From positions 1-64,000 of the forward strand of contig QXCQ01000200.1 in the NCBI GenBank assembly GCA_003576535.1: a stretch of 64,000 bases of DNA, written 5' to 3'. A program made the translations under genes and the position numbers. Positions 9,761 through 19,341 of the stretch are shown here, piece after piece; positions within the stretch are counted from its first letter, which is position 1; every line of letters begins with the position of its first letter. Below the pieces are notes generated by a model. It was not told where the DNA came from. It saw nothing but the letters and a program-made list of their open reading frames with translations, and searched no databases. The stretch is from Nakamurella silvestris (lineage in GTDB: Bacteria > Actinomycetota > Actinomycetes > Mycobacteriales > Nakamurellaceae).

Positions 9761-9793
9761 GCGAACCCCTGGGGTATCGCAGAACGACAGTCG

Positions 9794-9844
9794 CACACGA
9801 ACGGCCCGCTCCGGAAACTACCGGGGCGGGCCGTTCGTCGTGTG
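9794..9844. terminator. Bidirectional terminator between clpX and a convergent lipoprotein gene
   Basis: A long stem with arms beginning CACACGAACGGCCCGC and ending in the matching CGTGTG, with small bulges, around AAACTA. It lies between two convergent genes and can serve both. Confidence 0.8.
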
Positions 9845-9877
9845 CGGGGGTCGGCCGGTGGGCCGCCCCGGGGCAGG

Positions 9878-10480
9878 TCAGCCGCCGGTGCCGCCCGCGC
9901 AGTTGGTCTGCAGCCAGCTGGAGACCTTCGTCAGCGCGTTGAGGAGTTCCGGGTTCTGGCCCAGGCTCAGGGCGCTGCTCGGATCGGTCAGGTCCAGGCC
10001 GGCCAGTCCCTTGCCGATCACCTCGAGCTCCGAGGCGATCTCGGGGGCGGCGGCGACGGCCTTCGCCAGTGCGTCCTTGTCCGGTGCGGTCATGGTGCTC
10101 AGCGGCGCGATGGCTGTGGCGACGGTCAGACAGGTCTCGCTCGGCATCTCGATGCCGGAGGGCATGCTCGGGAAGCTCTCGTCGGTGGGGAAGTCCGGGA
10201 TGCTCAGCTCGGTGGTGACGTCCGGGATGCTCTCCTCGGTGATGTCCGGCGTCGTCTCGTCGGGCGGCGTGTTCTGGCCGTCCTCGGTGGTCGGCAGGTC
10301 CGCGGTGGTGGGCAGTCCGGCGTCCGTGGTCGGCAGGTCACCGCCGGTGGTCGACACCGAGGTGCTGGTGTTCAGAGCGGGACCGGCCGGGGAGGCGGTA
10401 CCTGCGACCGTGCTGCCGCAGGCCGCCAGGGTCAGGGCGGCGACCGTGGCCACAGCCACGGCGTAGGCGCGAATCCTCAT
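9878..10480 (-). CDS. Small lipoprotein with Thr/Asp-rich linker, function unknown
   Basis: The start at 10480 (200 aa) has AGGAG upstream and gives a type II signal peptide: MRIRAYAVAV, a hydrophobic stretch and the lipobox LAAC with Cys21 as the lipidated residue. A low-complexity extracellular linker follows, with PTTADLPTTEDGQ- and IPDVTTELSIPD-like repeats, then a C-terminal helical domain of about 90 residues containing two cysteines (near ETCLTV and QTNCAG) that may form a disulfide. I do not recognise the family. It is convergent with clpX and unlinked in function. Confidence 0.75.
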   Translation of the reverse strand: MRIRAYAVAVATVAALTLAACGSTVAGTASPAGPALNTSTSVSTTGGDLPTTDAGLPTTADLPTTEDGQNTPPDETTPDITEESIPDVTTELSIPDFPTDESFPSMPSGIEMPSETCLTVATAIAPLSTMTAPDKDALAKAVAAAPEIASELEVIGKGLAGLDLTDPSSALSLGQNPELLNALTKVSSWLQTNCAGGTGG

Positions 10481-10631
10481 GTGATGTCTCCTGGGAATAG
10501 GGCGGACCGGGTCGATTCCGGGTTCGCGCACACGTCGTACCGGCACAGGTACTGCACTGCCTACGGTAGGTGGCCCGGCCGGGGTCGGTGATACTTTTGG
10601 CCAAATCGCAATGTGGGTCGGTGGATGGTGC

Positions 10632-11498
10632 TCAGTGGGCGAGCCGCGCCGGGCGCGGAGCCGTCCCGCCGATCCGTTCGGCTCCGCTGTAGATGTTGAA
10701 GCCGCCGTTGCGGACGAAACCGATCAACGTCATGCCGACATCCGTGGCCAGTTCCACCGCCAGCGAGGACGGCGCGGAGACCGCGACCAGCATGCCGATC
10801 CCGGCCACGGCGGCCTTCTGGACGAGTTCGAAGGAGGCCCGCGAACTCGTCACGAGCGCATGGCTGCCGAGGGATCGGTCCGTGCCCAGCAGGCCGTCGA
10901 CCAGGGCGGCGCCGATCACCTTGTCGACGGCGTTGTGCCGGCCGACGTCCTCGCGGACCAGGGTCAGGGCTCCGGCCGGATCCGCCAGGGCCGCACCGTG
11001 GGTTCCTCCGGTGCGCTCGAACACCCGTTGCTGCAGGCGCAGGGTGTCGGGCAGACCGGCGACCACCGCCGGATCCATCGGTGTCGGCCCGGTGAGGGCG
11101 AACCTGGACCGTTGGCGGATCACGTCGATCGAGGCGCTGCCGCAGACCCCGCAGGCGGAGGTGGTGGTCACCTGCCGGGCGCGGTCCGCGGCAGGTGCGG
11201 CGACGCCCTCGGCGAGGGTGACATCAAGGACGTTGTAGGTGTTGCGGCCCTGTTCGTCGACACCGTCGCAGTACCGCACGGCGGCGATGTCGGCCCGATC
11301 GGTGATGATGCCCTCGCCGTGCAGGAAACCGTGGACCAGCTCGATGTCGTGGCCGGGGGTCCGCATGGTGACGGAGAACTGGCGGCCGCCGATCCGCATC
11401 TCCAACGGCTCCTCGCCCGCGAGGTGGTCCTCACGGGCGAGGAAGGCCCCGTCCCGGTAGCGCATCGGCCGGGTGCGGGCGATTTTGCGATCAACCAT
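10632..11498 (-). CDS. fdhD: FdhD, sulfur carrier for formate dehydrogenase molybdenum cofactor
   Basis: A 288-aa protein starting MVDRKIARTRPM. It contains the FdhD hallmarks GEEPLEMRIGG, HGFLHGEGI, the sulfur-transfer motif CGVCG (C116, C119), and the C-terminal EDVGRHNAVDKVIGAAL and VAVSAPSSLA segments. FdhD passes sulfur from a cysteine desulfurase to the Mo-bis-MGD cofactor, which formate-dehydrogenase-type enzymes need. The likely client, an FdhF/YdeP-type oxidoreductase, lies on the same strand about 1.6 kb upstream (13130-15451). The ribosome-binding site is weak, so the start is less certain than the function. Confidence 0.93.
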   Translation of the reverse strand: MVDRKIARTRPMRYRDGAFLAREDHLAGEEPLEMRIGGRQFSVTMRTPGHDIELVHGFLHGEGIITDRADIAAVRYCDGVDEQGRNTYNVLDVTLAEGVAAPAADRARQVTTTSACGVCGSASIDVIRQRSRFALTGPTPMDPAVVAGLPDTLRLQQRVFERTGGTHGAALADPAGALTLVREDVGRHNAVDKVIGAALVDGLLGTDRSLGSHALVTSSRASFELVQKAAVAGIGMLVAVSAPSSLAVELATDVGMTLIGFVRNGGFNIYSGAERIGGTAPRPARLAH

Positions 11499-11565
11499 CG
11501 TCAGAGCTCGATTCGTGGTGCGCAGGCGGGCGACCGGTGTCGGGCCGCCGCCCGCCGAAGGTGTG

Positions 11566-12048
11566 TCAGCGCCGGGAGAAGCGGATCTCCAGGATGCCGG
11601 AGGGGTCGACCCGTTCCGCGCCGTCGGGGATGAAACCGCGGTTGATGTAGAACGCACTGGCCCGCGGGTTGTCCCGGTAGACCCAGAGGGTGGCCGGGCC
11701 CTCGCCGATGACGGCCTGCAGCAGTTCGGTCGAGACACCGCTGCCCTGGTGCGCGCTGCGCACGTAGATCGCGTAGAGCTCGTCCTTGATCGGGGTGTCC
11801 TGATCACGGGTCGGTCCGGCGATGGAGATGCCGATGATCTCGCCGTCGAGCTCGGCGACGTAATGGGTGAACTCACCGGACTCGATCGCCTTGCGGCGTT
11901 CCTCGACCAGGGCCGCCTGGTCGTACTGCGCGAAGCGTTGTTCGCTCCACAGATCGCTGTAGGCCTCGCCCCAACAGGCGAAGTGGCACTCGGAAAATGC
12001 TTGTGCATCCGCTGCTTGTGCTTTACGTATCGTGAAAGTTTCGCTCAT
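11566..12048 (-). CDS. GNAT-family N-acetyltransferase
   Basis: The start at 12048 is supported by AGGTG six bases upstream and gives 160 aa (MSETFTIRKAQAADAQAF). The GNAT fold is seen in the central LDGEIIGISIAG and LYAIYVRSAHQGSGVSTELL, where the Q/R-x-x-G-x-G/A acetyl-CoA loop is HQGSGV, and in the C-terminal NPRASAFYINRGF. The substrate cannot be read from the sequence. It lies between fdhD and the next minus-strand gene without close coupling. Confidence 0.88.
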   Translation of the reverse strand: MSETFTIRKAQAADAQAFSECHFACWGEAYSDLWSEQRFAQYDQAALVEERRKAIESGEFTHYVAELDGEIIGISIAGPTRDQDTPIKDELYAIYVRSAHQGSGVSTELLQAVIGEGPATLWVYRDNPRASAFYINRGFIPDGAERVDPSGILEIRFSRR

Positions 12049-12330
12049 GCATTCACCTGCCAACATGCGTCGCAGGGACGACGCGGGTGCCGCTGACCGT
12101 CCCCACGACTCACTCGATCAGCCCCGACTTGCGCCTACAACCCTAGTGCACGCCCACGACACGGCTGCGGGGCCGACCGGGTGGTCCACACCCTCGGCAG
12201 TCCCGTTCCTGGTCAGGGTAGGTCCGGCGGCCCCGTCGGGCAAGGTGGAGATAAGTCACGCTTTTCGCCGGTGTGACTCTCGACAAGCCGGGCACGGGCA
12301 GGTGATCCACCCGATCGATGGCCGGCCAGC

Positions 12331-13062
12331 TCAGCCGACGCTGCCGGCGACCGCGTCCCACAGTTCGTTGGTCATCGCCACGGCCGTGGCCACCCGGTCC
12401 GGATCATTGCGGTCCTGCCGGCCGCCGAGGTAGATCCGCACCGTCAGGTGCTCCCCGGTGCGCTGGCAGTGGTCCACGGCGGTATCGGCGGGGTCGGGAA
12501 CCGTGCCGACGACCGTGGCCTTCACCTGCACGGTGTAGCAGTCGACCTCGCCGTCGGTGCGGATGTTCTCCCGGTTGACGGCCAGTCGGAGGTCGGCCGG
12601 GTCCGTCACCCGGGACAGGAACAGGCGTGGGGAGGGGGCGCGGACCGCGACGGCGGTGATCGAGTTCATCAGGTCCGCGTCGGTGTAGGTCTGCACCGCG
12701 GCCCCGGCTCCACCGTAGGCCTTGGCCAGGGCGGCGGCGGTGGTGGCGTTGACCCGTGCCTCACGCTCGACCATTTCGGTGCCCTGCCCCGGTTGGCTCT
12801 GGTCGAGACCGGCGATCGCCGCTGATTGCAGGACGGATCCGCCCAGTTCCTCGGGCAGGGCGACCGGGGTGGTGTCGACCGCGGCAGGACTGTTCCCGGT
12901 CGTGGGGGTGTCCCCGAGGTGCAGGACGTCGGCGGCGTACAGCACACCGCCCACCGCCACCGCGGCGGCCACACCGATGGCCACCCCCCAGCCGAGTCTG
13001 CTGCTCGCGCGCGGGCCCGGTGCGGGCGGGCCGGGTGGATCGGGATGTACAGGATTGCTCAT
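12331..13062 (-). CDS. Single-pass membrane protein with extracytoplasmic domain, unknown function
   Basis: With the start at 13062 (243 aa, MSNPVHPDPPGPP) the protein has a proline-rich cytoplasmic tail, one transmembrane helix (about residues 25-48, GVAIGVAAAVAVGGVLYAA) and a soluble domain of some 190 residues with two cysteines (DCYTVQ, DHCQRT) that could pair. A GTG at 13086 is an alternative start; neither has a strong ribosome-binding site. It is 67 bp downstream of the oxidoreductase gene on the same strand and may be co-transcribed. I do not recognise the domain. The 282-bp gap downstream (12049-12330) shows no gene. Confidence 0.7.
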   Translation of the reverse strand: MSNPVHPDPPGPPAPGPRASSRLGWGVAIGVAAAVAVGGVLYAADVLHLGDTPTTGNSPAAVDTTPVALPEELGGSVLQSAAIAGLDQSQPGQGTEMVEREARVNATTAAALAKAYGGAGAAVQTYTDADLMNSITAVAVRAPSPRLFLSRVTDPADLRLAVNRENIRTDGEVDCYTVQVKATVVGTVPDPADTAVDHCQRTGEHLTVRIYLGGRQDRNDPDRVATAVAMTNELWDAVAGSVG

Positions 13063-13129
13063 GCCGACAGTATGGGCACGAATCACGCCTCACCGCAGAA
13101 CTTTTCGCAAAGGTGTGCCCGTTCTGTCC

Positions 13130-15451
13130 TCAACCGGCCGGGTTCTCGCCCACCGGTTCGAGCCGCACCACGATCGACTTGGAGGTCGGGGTGTTCGACA
13201 CCTTGGCCACGGAATCGGTGGGTACCAACACATTTGCCTCGGGGTAGTAGGCGGCTGCGGATCGGCGGGCGACCGGGTAGGCGATGATCCGGAAACTTTC
13301 GGCCCGTCGTTCCTGGATCGAACCGTCGGCAGTGGTCCATTCACCCACCACGTCCACCAGCTGCCGGTCCGCCAGACCCAGGTCCGCCAGGTCCGCGGGA
13401 TTGACCATGACGACCTTGCGGGCGTCGGCGATCCCGCGGTAACGGTCGTCCAACCCGTAGATGGTGGTGTTGTACTGGTCGTGGGAGCGCAGGGTCTGCA
13501 GGAGCAGCCGCCCGGCCGGCACCCGGGGGTAGACCAACTCGTTGACGGTGATCGAGGCCTTGGAACTCGGGGTGACGAAAGTGCGGCTGTCCCGGGGCGG
13601 ATGCGGGAGGATGAAGCCGTTCCGGTCCCGCACCCGCGTGTTGTAATCGGTGAAACCCGGTACCACCCGGGAGATGTGATCCCGGATGACGTCGTAGTCC
13701 CGGTCCATCGCCGACCAGTCCACCACATGGTCCTCACCCAGAACCGCCCGGGCGATCCGGGTGACGATGGTCGGCTCGGCCAGCAGACAGTCCGAGACCG
13801 GCGTGAGCCGGCCACGGGAGGAGTGCACGGCCGACATCGAATCCTCGACCGAGACGAACTGCGCCCCGCCGGGGTGCTGGTCGTCCCGGTCGGTGCGGCC
13901 CAGGGTCGGCAGGATCAAGGCGTTCCGGCCGTGCACCACGTGGGAGCGGTTGAGTTTGGTCGAGATCTGGACCGTCAGACCCACGGTGCGCAAGGAACTC
14001 TCGGTCCGCGCGGTGTCCGGGGTGGCCCCGGCGAAGTTCCCACCCATGGCGATGAAGACATCTATCTCGCCCGCGGCCATGGCCTGCAGGGTGGCCACCG
14101 TGTCGAACCCGTGCTTCCGCGGCGAGGTGATCCCGAATTCGGAGTCCAAGGCCGCCAGGAAGGATTCCGGTGACTTCTCCCAGATCCCCATGGTGCGATC
14201 GCCCTGGACATTCGAATGGCCCCGGACCGGGCAGACACCGGCCCCCGGCCTGCCGATCATCCCGCGCAGCAGCAGGAGGTTGACGACCTCCTTCAGGGTG
14301 GCCACCGAATGCGGGTGCTGGGTCAGCCCCATCGCCCAGCAGATGATCGTGCCGGAGGAGGCGGCCATCAGGTCGGCGACGGCCTCGATCTGCTCCCTGC
14401 GCAGGCCCGTGGCAGTCAGCACGGCCTCCCAGTCCAGGGTGTCGATCGCGGCGAGGTACCCGTCCAGCCCGATGGTGGAAGCGGCGAGGAACTCGTGATC
14501 GAAAACCGTTCCAGGGGCGGCCTTCTCCTTCTGGGCGAGCAGGTACCCCAGGGCCTGGAAGAGGGCCATGTCCCCGCCGAGGGAGATCTGCAGGAAGGTG
14601 TCCGCCAGATCGGTACCGTGACCGACCACCCCGGACACCTTCTGCGGGTCACGGAAGTTGAACAGCCCGGCCTCGGGCAGCGGGTTCACCGCCACGATGT
14701 GGGCACCGTTGCCCTTGGCCTCGGCGAGGGCGGAGAGCATCCGCGGGTGGTTGGTGCCCGGATTCTGACCGACCACCAGGATCAGGTCGGCCCGGTGGAC
14801 ATCCTCCAGGCTCACCGACCCCTTGCCGATGCCGATGGTGTCGATCAGGGCCGAACCGGAGGACTCGTGGCACATGTTCGAACAGTCGGGGAGGTTGTTC
14901 GTCCCGTAGGAGCGGGCGAACAGCTGGTAGAGGAAGGCGGCCTCGTTCGAGGTCCGCCCCGAGGTGTAGAACGCCGCCCGGTCGGGGGAGGTGGCTCGCA
15001 GGTGTTCGCCGATCAGCGCGAAGGCCTCGTCCCAGGCGATCGGCTCGTAGTGGGTACCGCCTTCCCGCAGGACCATCGGATGGGTCAGCCTGCCCTGCTG
15101 TCCGAGCCAGAATTCCGACCGAGGTTCCAGGGAGGCGACGGAGTGCTCGGCGAAGAACTCGGGGGTGACGGTCCGCAGGGTGGTCTCCTCGGCCACCGCC
15201 TTCGCCCCGTTCTCGCAGAACTCCGCCGGCCGACGGCGGCCCTGCGGCTCGGGCCAGGCGCATCCCGGGCAATCGAAACCGCCGCGCTGGTTCAACCTGG
15301 TCAGCGACCTGGCCGTTCGGACCACCCCGGCCTGGGCCAGCCCGCGGCCCAGGGCGACCGTGACGGCCTTGACCCCGGCGGCGTGGTGTTCGACCGGTCC
15401 GACCCGCAGGTCGTCCTCGTTGATGTCTTGTTCGGGTGCGCGGCGTGCCAT
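13130..15451 (-). CDS. FdhF/YdeP-family molybdopterin oxidoreductase
   Basis: A 773-aa protein (MARRAPEQDINEDDL), the normal size for the FdhF/YdeP group. Cysteines C61, C64 and C79 (FDCPGCAW, FCENGAKA) sit where the family binds an iron-sulfur cluster, although the canonical four-cysteine set is incomplete, as usual in this subgroup. Cys194 in DCSNMCHESSG occupies the molybdenum-ligand position (Cys/Sec in formate dehydrogenases). The C-terminal molydopterin-dinucleotide domain starts near LLLQTLRSHDQYNTT. The family includes acid-resistance protein YdeP; the true substrate is unknown, and formate is only one possibility. fdhD downstream supports a sulfurated bis-MGD cofactor. No NAD or quinone partner subunit is nearby. 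The gene is divergent from recO. Confidence 0.88.
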   Translation of the reverse strand: MARRAPEQDINEDDLRVGPVEHHAAGVKAVTVALGRGLAQAGVVRTARSLTRLNQRGGFDCPGCAWPEPQGRRRPAEFCENGAKAVAEETTLRTVTPEFFAEHSVASLEPRSEFWLGQQGRLTHPMVLREGGTHYEPIAWDEAFALIGEHLRATSPDRAAFYTSGRTSNEAAFLYQLFARSYGTNNLPDCSNMCHESSGSALIDTIGIGKGSVSLEDVHRADLILVVGQNPGTNHPRMLSALAEAKGNGAHIVAVNPLPEAGLFNFRDPQKVSGVVGHGTDLADTFLQISLGGDMALFQALGYLLAQKEKAAPGTVFDHEFLAASTIGLDGYLAAIDTLDWEAVLTATGLRREQIEAVADLMAASSGTIICWAMGLTQHPHSVATLKEVVNLLLLRGMIGRPGAGVCPVRGHSNVQGDRTMGIWEKSPESFLAALDSEFGITSPRKHGFDTVATLQAMAAGEIDVFIAMGGNFAGATPDTARTESSLRTVGLTVQISTKLNRSHVVHGRNALILPTLGRTDRDDQHPGGAQFVSVEDSMSAVHSSRGRLTPVSDCLLAEPTIVTRIARAVLGEDHVVDWSAMDRDYDVIRDHISRVVPGFTDYNTRVRDRNGFILPHPPRDSRTFVTPSSKASITVNELVYPRVPAGRLLLQTLRSHDQYNTTIYGLDDRYRGIADARKVVMVNPADLADLGLADRQLVDVVGEWTTADGSIQERRAESFRIIAYPVARRSAAAYYPEANVLVPTDSVAKVSNTPTSKSIVVRLEPVGENPAG

Positions 15452-15588
15452 ACCCCGATCATCCCTCATCCGGTGTTTCCACGGCCGGTTGCGCTGTTCG
15501 GGTGGCATCGCCGGGGGGCACACCGACGGGCGCGGAACACACCGACGATCTGTCCCGCGGAGGGGCCCGATGCTGGCACCATGGACCG

Positions 15589-16527
15589 GTGGTCGTTTAC
15601 CGGGATACGGGGGTCGTGCTGCGTGTGGGCAAGCTGGGCGAAGCCGACCGCATCATCACCCTGCTGACCCGTCGTGAGGGCCGCGTCCGCGCGGTGGCCA
15701 AGGGGGTACGCCGGACCCGCAGCAAGTTCGGGGCCCGCCTGGAACCGTTCAGCCATGTCGACGTCCAGTTGTTCGCCGGGCGCAGCCTCGACATCGTCAC
15801 CCAGGCCGAATCCATCGACCCCTTCGGTTCCGTCCTGATCTCCGACTACGGCAAATACACCACGGCCACCGCGATCGTCGAGACCTGCGAGCGGCTCACC
15901 GCCGAGGAACGCGAACCCTCCCAGCGGCTCTACTTCCTGCTCGTCTCCGCCCTGCGCGCCCTCACCGAAACCGCCCGGGACCCGTCACTGGTCCTGGACG
16001 CCTTCCTGTTGCGGGCGATGGGCCTGGCCGGTTGGGCACCGGCCCTGCACGACTGCGCCCGGTGCGGTTCACCCGGACCGCACGCCGCCTTCCACGTCCC
16101 CAGCGGCGGGGTGCTCTGCTCCAACTGCCGCTCACCCGGGTGCAACCGGCCGGCCCCGGCCTCGATCGTCCTGATGGCCGCGTTGGAGAGCGGTGACTGG
16201 ACCACTGCCGAGGCGGGGGAGCCGGTCAACCGGCGCGAGGCCTCCGGGCTGGTCGCCGCCCTGCTGCAATGGCACCTGGAACGTGGCCTGCGGTCCCTGC
16301 CGCTGGTGGAGCGGATCACCCCGGCCGACCGTGACTTCAGTTCGCTGCCGCTGCCCGCCGCCCATGCCGGCTCCGCGTTCGGTGCTCACGCAACCCCGGC
16401 CCCGGCTACGACGTCTGAGCAGGAGCCGTTCGACCACGGCGCTGCATTCCAGGACCCGGTGCCGCGGCAACACGCGTCGGACCACCCCGTACCACCAGCT
16501 ACCACCCAGGAGAGCCTCTCCCGATGA
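15589..16527 (+). CDS. recO: DNA repair protein RecO with long C-terminal tail
   Basis: GTG 15589 gives 312 aa starting [23 protein letters not shown], the classic RecO OB-fold start. The zinc-binding region is CARCGSP...CSNCRSPGC. RecO works in the RecFOR pathway, loading RecA on gapped DNA and annealing strands. The family is usually 240-280 aa; here about 45 extra residues after the helical domain are proline- and histidine-rich and look disordered. The stop overlaps the uppS start by 4 bp (ATGA). Confidence 0.95.
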   Translation: MVVYRDTGVVLRVGKLGEADRIITLLTRREGRVRAVAKGVRRTRSKFGARLEPFSHVDVQLFAGRSLDIVTQAESIDPFGSVLISDYGKYTTATAIVETCERLTAEEREPSQRLYFLLVSALRALTETARDPSLVLDAFLLRAMGLAGWAPALHDCARCGSPGPHAAFHVPSGGVLCSNCRSPGCNRPAPASIVLMAALESGDWTTAEAGEPVNRREASGLVAALLQWHLERGLRSLPLVERITPADRDFSSLPLPAAHAGSAFGAHATPAPATTSEQEPFDHGAAFQDPVPRQHASDHPVPPATTQESLSR

Positions 16528-17369
16528 CCATCACCCGCCGGACCGGCACCCGAGCGACCGCGTCTCGTGCTGCGGCCGCAGCACCCCTGCCGCCGACCCC
16601 GCATCCGTCCGGTGCCCGGGCACCGCAGATCCCGGCCGACCTGGTGCCACAGCACATCGCGCTGGTGATGGACGGGAACGGTCGTTGGGCCAAGGCCCGC
16701 GGGCTGCCGCGGACCGAGGGTCACAAGCTGGGTGAGGCGGCCCTGTTCGACGTCGTCGAGGGCTGTATCGAACTCGGGGTGAGGAACCTCTCGGCCTACG
16801 CCTTCTCCACCGAGAACTGGAAGCGCTCACCCGAGGAGGTGCGCTTCCTGATGGGCTTCAACCGGGATGTGATCCGTCGTCGCCGCGATCAGATGCACTC
16901 ACTGGGGGTGCGGGTCCGCTGGGCCGGCCGACGCCCACGCCTGTGGCGCAGTGTCATCCGCGAGCTCGAGGCGGCCGAGGAGCTGACGGCGGACAACACC
17001 GTGATGACCCTGACCATGTGTGTCAACTACGGCGGCCGGGCCGAGATCGCCGATGCGGCCAAGGCCATCGCCCTGGAAGTGGCGGCCGGCCGGATCGACC
17101 CGGAGAAGGTCGACGAGAAGATGCTGGCGAAGTACCTGGACGAGCCGACCATGCCGGATGTGGACCTGTTCCTGCGGTCCTCCGGTGAGCAGCGGACCAG
17201 CAATTTCCTGTTGTGGCAGTCCGCCTACGCCGAGATGGTTTTCCTGGACACCCTTTTCCCGGATTTCGACCGGCGGGACATGTGGCGGGCGGTGGAGATC
17301 TTCGCGGCCCGGGACCGTCGTTTCGGCGGTGCCATCGACACGGTGGTGCAGGCAGGCGGGACGTCGTGA
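16524..17369 (+). CDS. uppS: Isoprenyl transferase (Z-polyprenyl diphosphate synthase)
   Basis: 281 aa. The catalytic motif [14 protein letters not shown] has the essential Asp at position 50, and the C-terminal motifs [15 protein letters not shown] and YAEMVF bind the isopentenyl diphosphate. It makes the long-chain cis-polyprenyl diphosphate (decaprenyl or undecaprenyl) that carries peptidoglycan precursors. The extra ~40-residue Ala/Pro-rich N-terminus resembles the long actinobacterial form. It is translationally coupled to recO upstream (ATGA) and to the permease downstream (GTGA). Confidence 0.95.
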   Translation: MTITRRTGTRATASRAAAAAPLPPTPHPSGARAPQIPADLVPQHIALVMDGNGRWAKARGLPRTEGHKLGEAALFDVVEGCIELGVRNLSAYAFSTENWKRSPEEVRFLMGFNRDVIRRRRDQMHSLGVRVRWAGRRPRLWRSVIRELEAAEELTADNTVMTLTMCVNYGGRAEIADAAKAIALEVAAGRIDPEKVDEKMLAKYLDEPTMPDVDLFLRSSGEQRTSNFLLWQSAYAEMVFLDTLFPDFDRRDMWRAVEIFAARDRRFGGAIDTVVQAGGTS

Positions 17370-18376
17370 CCGAGCTGAAGGCCGACCCGGCCACGGCGCC
17401 GAAGAAGAAGTACCGGATCGGCTCCCTGGAGATCTTCGGGCTGGTCCTGGTCGCAGCCCTGCTGCTGCGGGAGCCGCTCGCCGAACTCCTCGGCCAGGCC
17501 GCGATGCAGACCTGGTCGACGACTTTCATCGCCATCTGCGTCCAGGCCACCCCGTTCCTCGTCCTGGGAGTGCTTGTCAGCGGCGCGATCGCCGCCTACG
17601 TCCCGGCGACCTTCTTCACCAGGGTGCTCCCCGCCAACTCCACGTTGGCCATCCCGGTCGCCGGGGCGTGCGGGTTGGCGCTGCCCGGGTGCGAGTGCGG
17701 GTCGGTGCCCATCGCCGACCGGGTCATCGAACGCGGGGTGAAACCCAGCGCCGCCCTTGCCTTCATGCTCTCGGCTCCGGCGATCAACCCGATCGTCCTG
17801 GTGGCCACGGCCGTCGCCTTCGCCAGCGAACCGCGGATGGTCTGGGCCCGGTTGGTCGCCGGCCTGCTGACCGCCGTCATCGTCGGATTGATCTGGGACA
17901 GGATCGGTCGGCCGGAATGGATGAAACCCCGCCCGCCCGCCCGTCCTGAGGTCGCCGACCAGGCGAAGATCAAGACCTTCCTCGACACCGTGCGCGGCGA
18001 CTTCACCCAGGTGGCGGGCTTCCTGGTGATCGGCGCCGCCGCTGCGGCCACTTTGAACGTGCTGGTCAACCGGGCCTGGATGGAGCACATCGGCTCGTCG
18101 ATCTTCCTGACCGTGCTGTTGATGGCGCTGCTGGCCTTCGTCCTCGCCCTGTGCTCGGAGGCCGACGCCTTCGTCGCCTACTCCTTCGCGGCCATCCCGG
18201 TGATCGGGAAACTGGTGTTCCTGACGGTCGGGCCGGCCGTCGACGTCAAACTGGTCGCACTGCAGGCAGGCACCTTCGGGCGGAAGTTCGCCCTCCGGTT
18301 CGCGCCGCTGACCTTTGTGGTCGCCATCGTTGTCGGGGTCGGAGTCGGCCTGGTGTTCTGGGGAGGTTGGCAGTGA
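17366..18376 (+). CDS. DUF318/ArsP-type permease
   Basis: 336 aa from GTG 17366, overlapping uppS by 4 bp. About eight hydrophobic helices are seen, with the family motifs [11 protein letters not shown] in the first half and [10 protein letters not shown] in the second, both containing the conserved cysteines. DUF318 permeases include methylarsenite efflux protein ArsP, but many are found next to TIGR03943 proteins, as here, where the cargo is not settled (metal or organometal transport has been proposed). The following gene overlaps by 4 bp, so the two act together. Confidence 0.85.
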   Translation: MTELKADPATAPKKKYRIGSLEIFGLVLVAALLLREPLAELLGQAAMQTWSTTFIAICVQATPFLVLGVLVSGAIAAYVPATFFTRVLPANSTLAIPVAGACGLALPGCECGSVPIADRVIERGVKPSAALAFMLSAPAINPIVLVATAVAFASEPRMVWARLVAGLLTAVIVGLIWDRIGRPEWMKPRPPARPEVADQAKIKTFLDTVRGDFTQVAGFLVIGAAAAATLNVLVNRAWMEHIGSSIFLTVLLMALLAFVLALCSEADAFVAYSFAAIPVIGKLVFLTVGPAVDVKLVALQAGTFGRKFALRFAPLTFVVAIVVGVGVGLVFWGGWQ

Positions 18377-19275
18377 ACCGTGAGACGCAGTCCATCGTGA
18401 CCATCATGTTGGGTGGTCTGATCGCGGCCATCACCGCCTCCGGCCGGTTCACCTCCTACGTCAAACCCGGGTTCGAACCGATCCTGTGGGCGGCGAGCGT
18501 CATCCTGGTGCTGGTCGGTGTGATCACCCTGGTGATGACGATCCGCGAGGAGGTGCGCGAGGCCAAGGCCGTCGAGCTGGCTCGGGTCGCCGCTGCCGAG
18601 CGTGGTGCTGCCGACCACGGTGCGGATCACGGGCACGATGTCGACGGGCACGATTGGAAGGCGCACGATTCGCAGGGCCACGATTCGCAGGCGCACGATT
18701 TGCACGGTCACGATCACAGCCGGTCCAAGGCGGCCTGGCTGCTGATGGTGCCGGTGCTGGTGCTGCTGCTTGTCCCGCCGAACGCCCTCGGGGCCGATTC
18801 GGTGGTCCGGTCGGCGACGAGCCAGGACATCGCGGGGGAGGCCGCCACCGTGGTGACCTCCGGCAGCGGCACCACCGGCAGCGGAGATGTCCGCCGCACC
18901 ATGCCGTTCCCGCCGCTGACGGCCGGTGGTACCCAGGACATGACGATGAAGGAATTCGTCATGCGGACCCTGTACGACGCCCAGGACTCGACCTCCAAGG
19001 GCAGCTTCGTCATCCAGGGGTTCATCGTCCCGGTGAGCAAGGGGTACGACAGCGGTTACGGGATCGCGCGGTTGGTGATCTCCTGCTGTGCGGCGGACGC
19101 GAACCCGATGCAGGTGCACATCGAGGGTGATGCCCCGTTGCCGGTGAACACCTGGGTCACCGCGACCGTGACGGCGGTGGCGCAGACCGGGAACCGGGAG
19201 AACCAGTACGTCCCGACGGTGACGGTGACCTCCATGGACACGATCTCCCAGCCCAAGGATCCGTACGAGCACTGA
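18373..19275 (+). CDS. TIGR03943/DUF1980 family membrane protein with His-rich loop
   Basis: 300 aa from GTG 18373, overlapping the permease by 4 bp. Two N-terminal helices (about residues 8-25 and 34-55) are followed by a histidine/aspartate-rich loop (HGADHGHDVDGHD, then HDSQGHDSQAHDLHGHDHS), a third helix, and an outside C-terminal domain with the family motif GIARLVISCCAADANP. The tandem histidines and the CC pair suggest metal handling, zinc being the usual guess for this pair. The loop's repeated GHDSQ units indicate slippage expansion. Transcription ends at the palindrome 19295-19341. Confidence 0.85.
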   Translation: MNRETQSIVTIMLGGLIAAITASGRFTSYVKPGFEPILWAASVILVLVGVITLVMTIREEVREAKAVELARVAAAERGAADHGADHGHDVDGHDWKAHDSQGHDSQAHDLHGHDHSRSKAAWLLMVPVLVLLLVPPNALGADSVVRSATSQDIAGEAATVVTSGSGTTGSGDVRRTMPFPPLTAGGTQDMTMKEFVMRTLYDAQDSTSKGSFVIQGFIVPVSKGYDSGYGIARLVISCCAADANPMQVHIEGDAPLPVNTWVTATVTAVAQTGNRENQYVPTVTVTSMDTISQPKDPYEH

Positions 19276-19294
19276 CAGCCGGGCAAACCTCCCG

Positions 19295-19341
19295 CGAGTG
19301 GACGCTCACACCCCAGAAAATGGGGTGTGAGCGTCCACTCG
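19295..19341. terminator. 21-bp perfect palindrome (GGACxCxCACACCCCA family, copy 1)
   Basis: Bases 19295-19315 pair without error with 19321-19341 around GAAAA. The arm core GTGGACGCTCACACCCCA resembles those at 19996-20042 and 61218-61262. It lies between convergent genes and reaches into the last 12 codons of the minus-strand gene, whose stop is at 19306-19308. Confidence 0.85.

Noticed and set aside
15436-15588. Upstream extension of recO to an earlier ATG
   Set aside because: The added residues are not RecO-like and would run into the divergent oxidoreductase promoter; GTG 15589 begins the conserved OB-fold.
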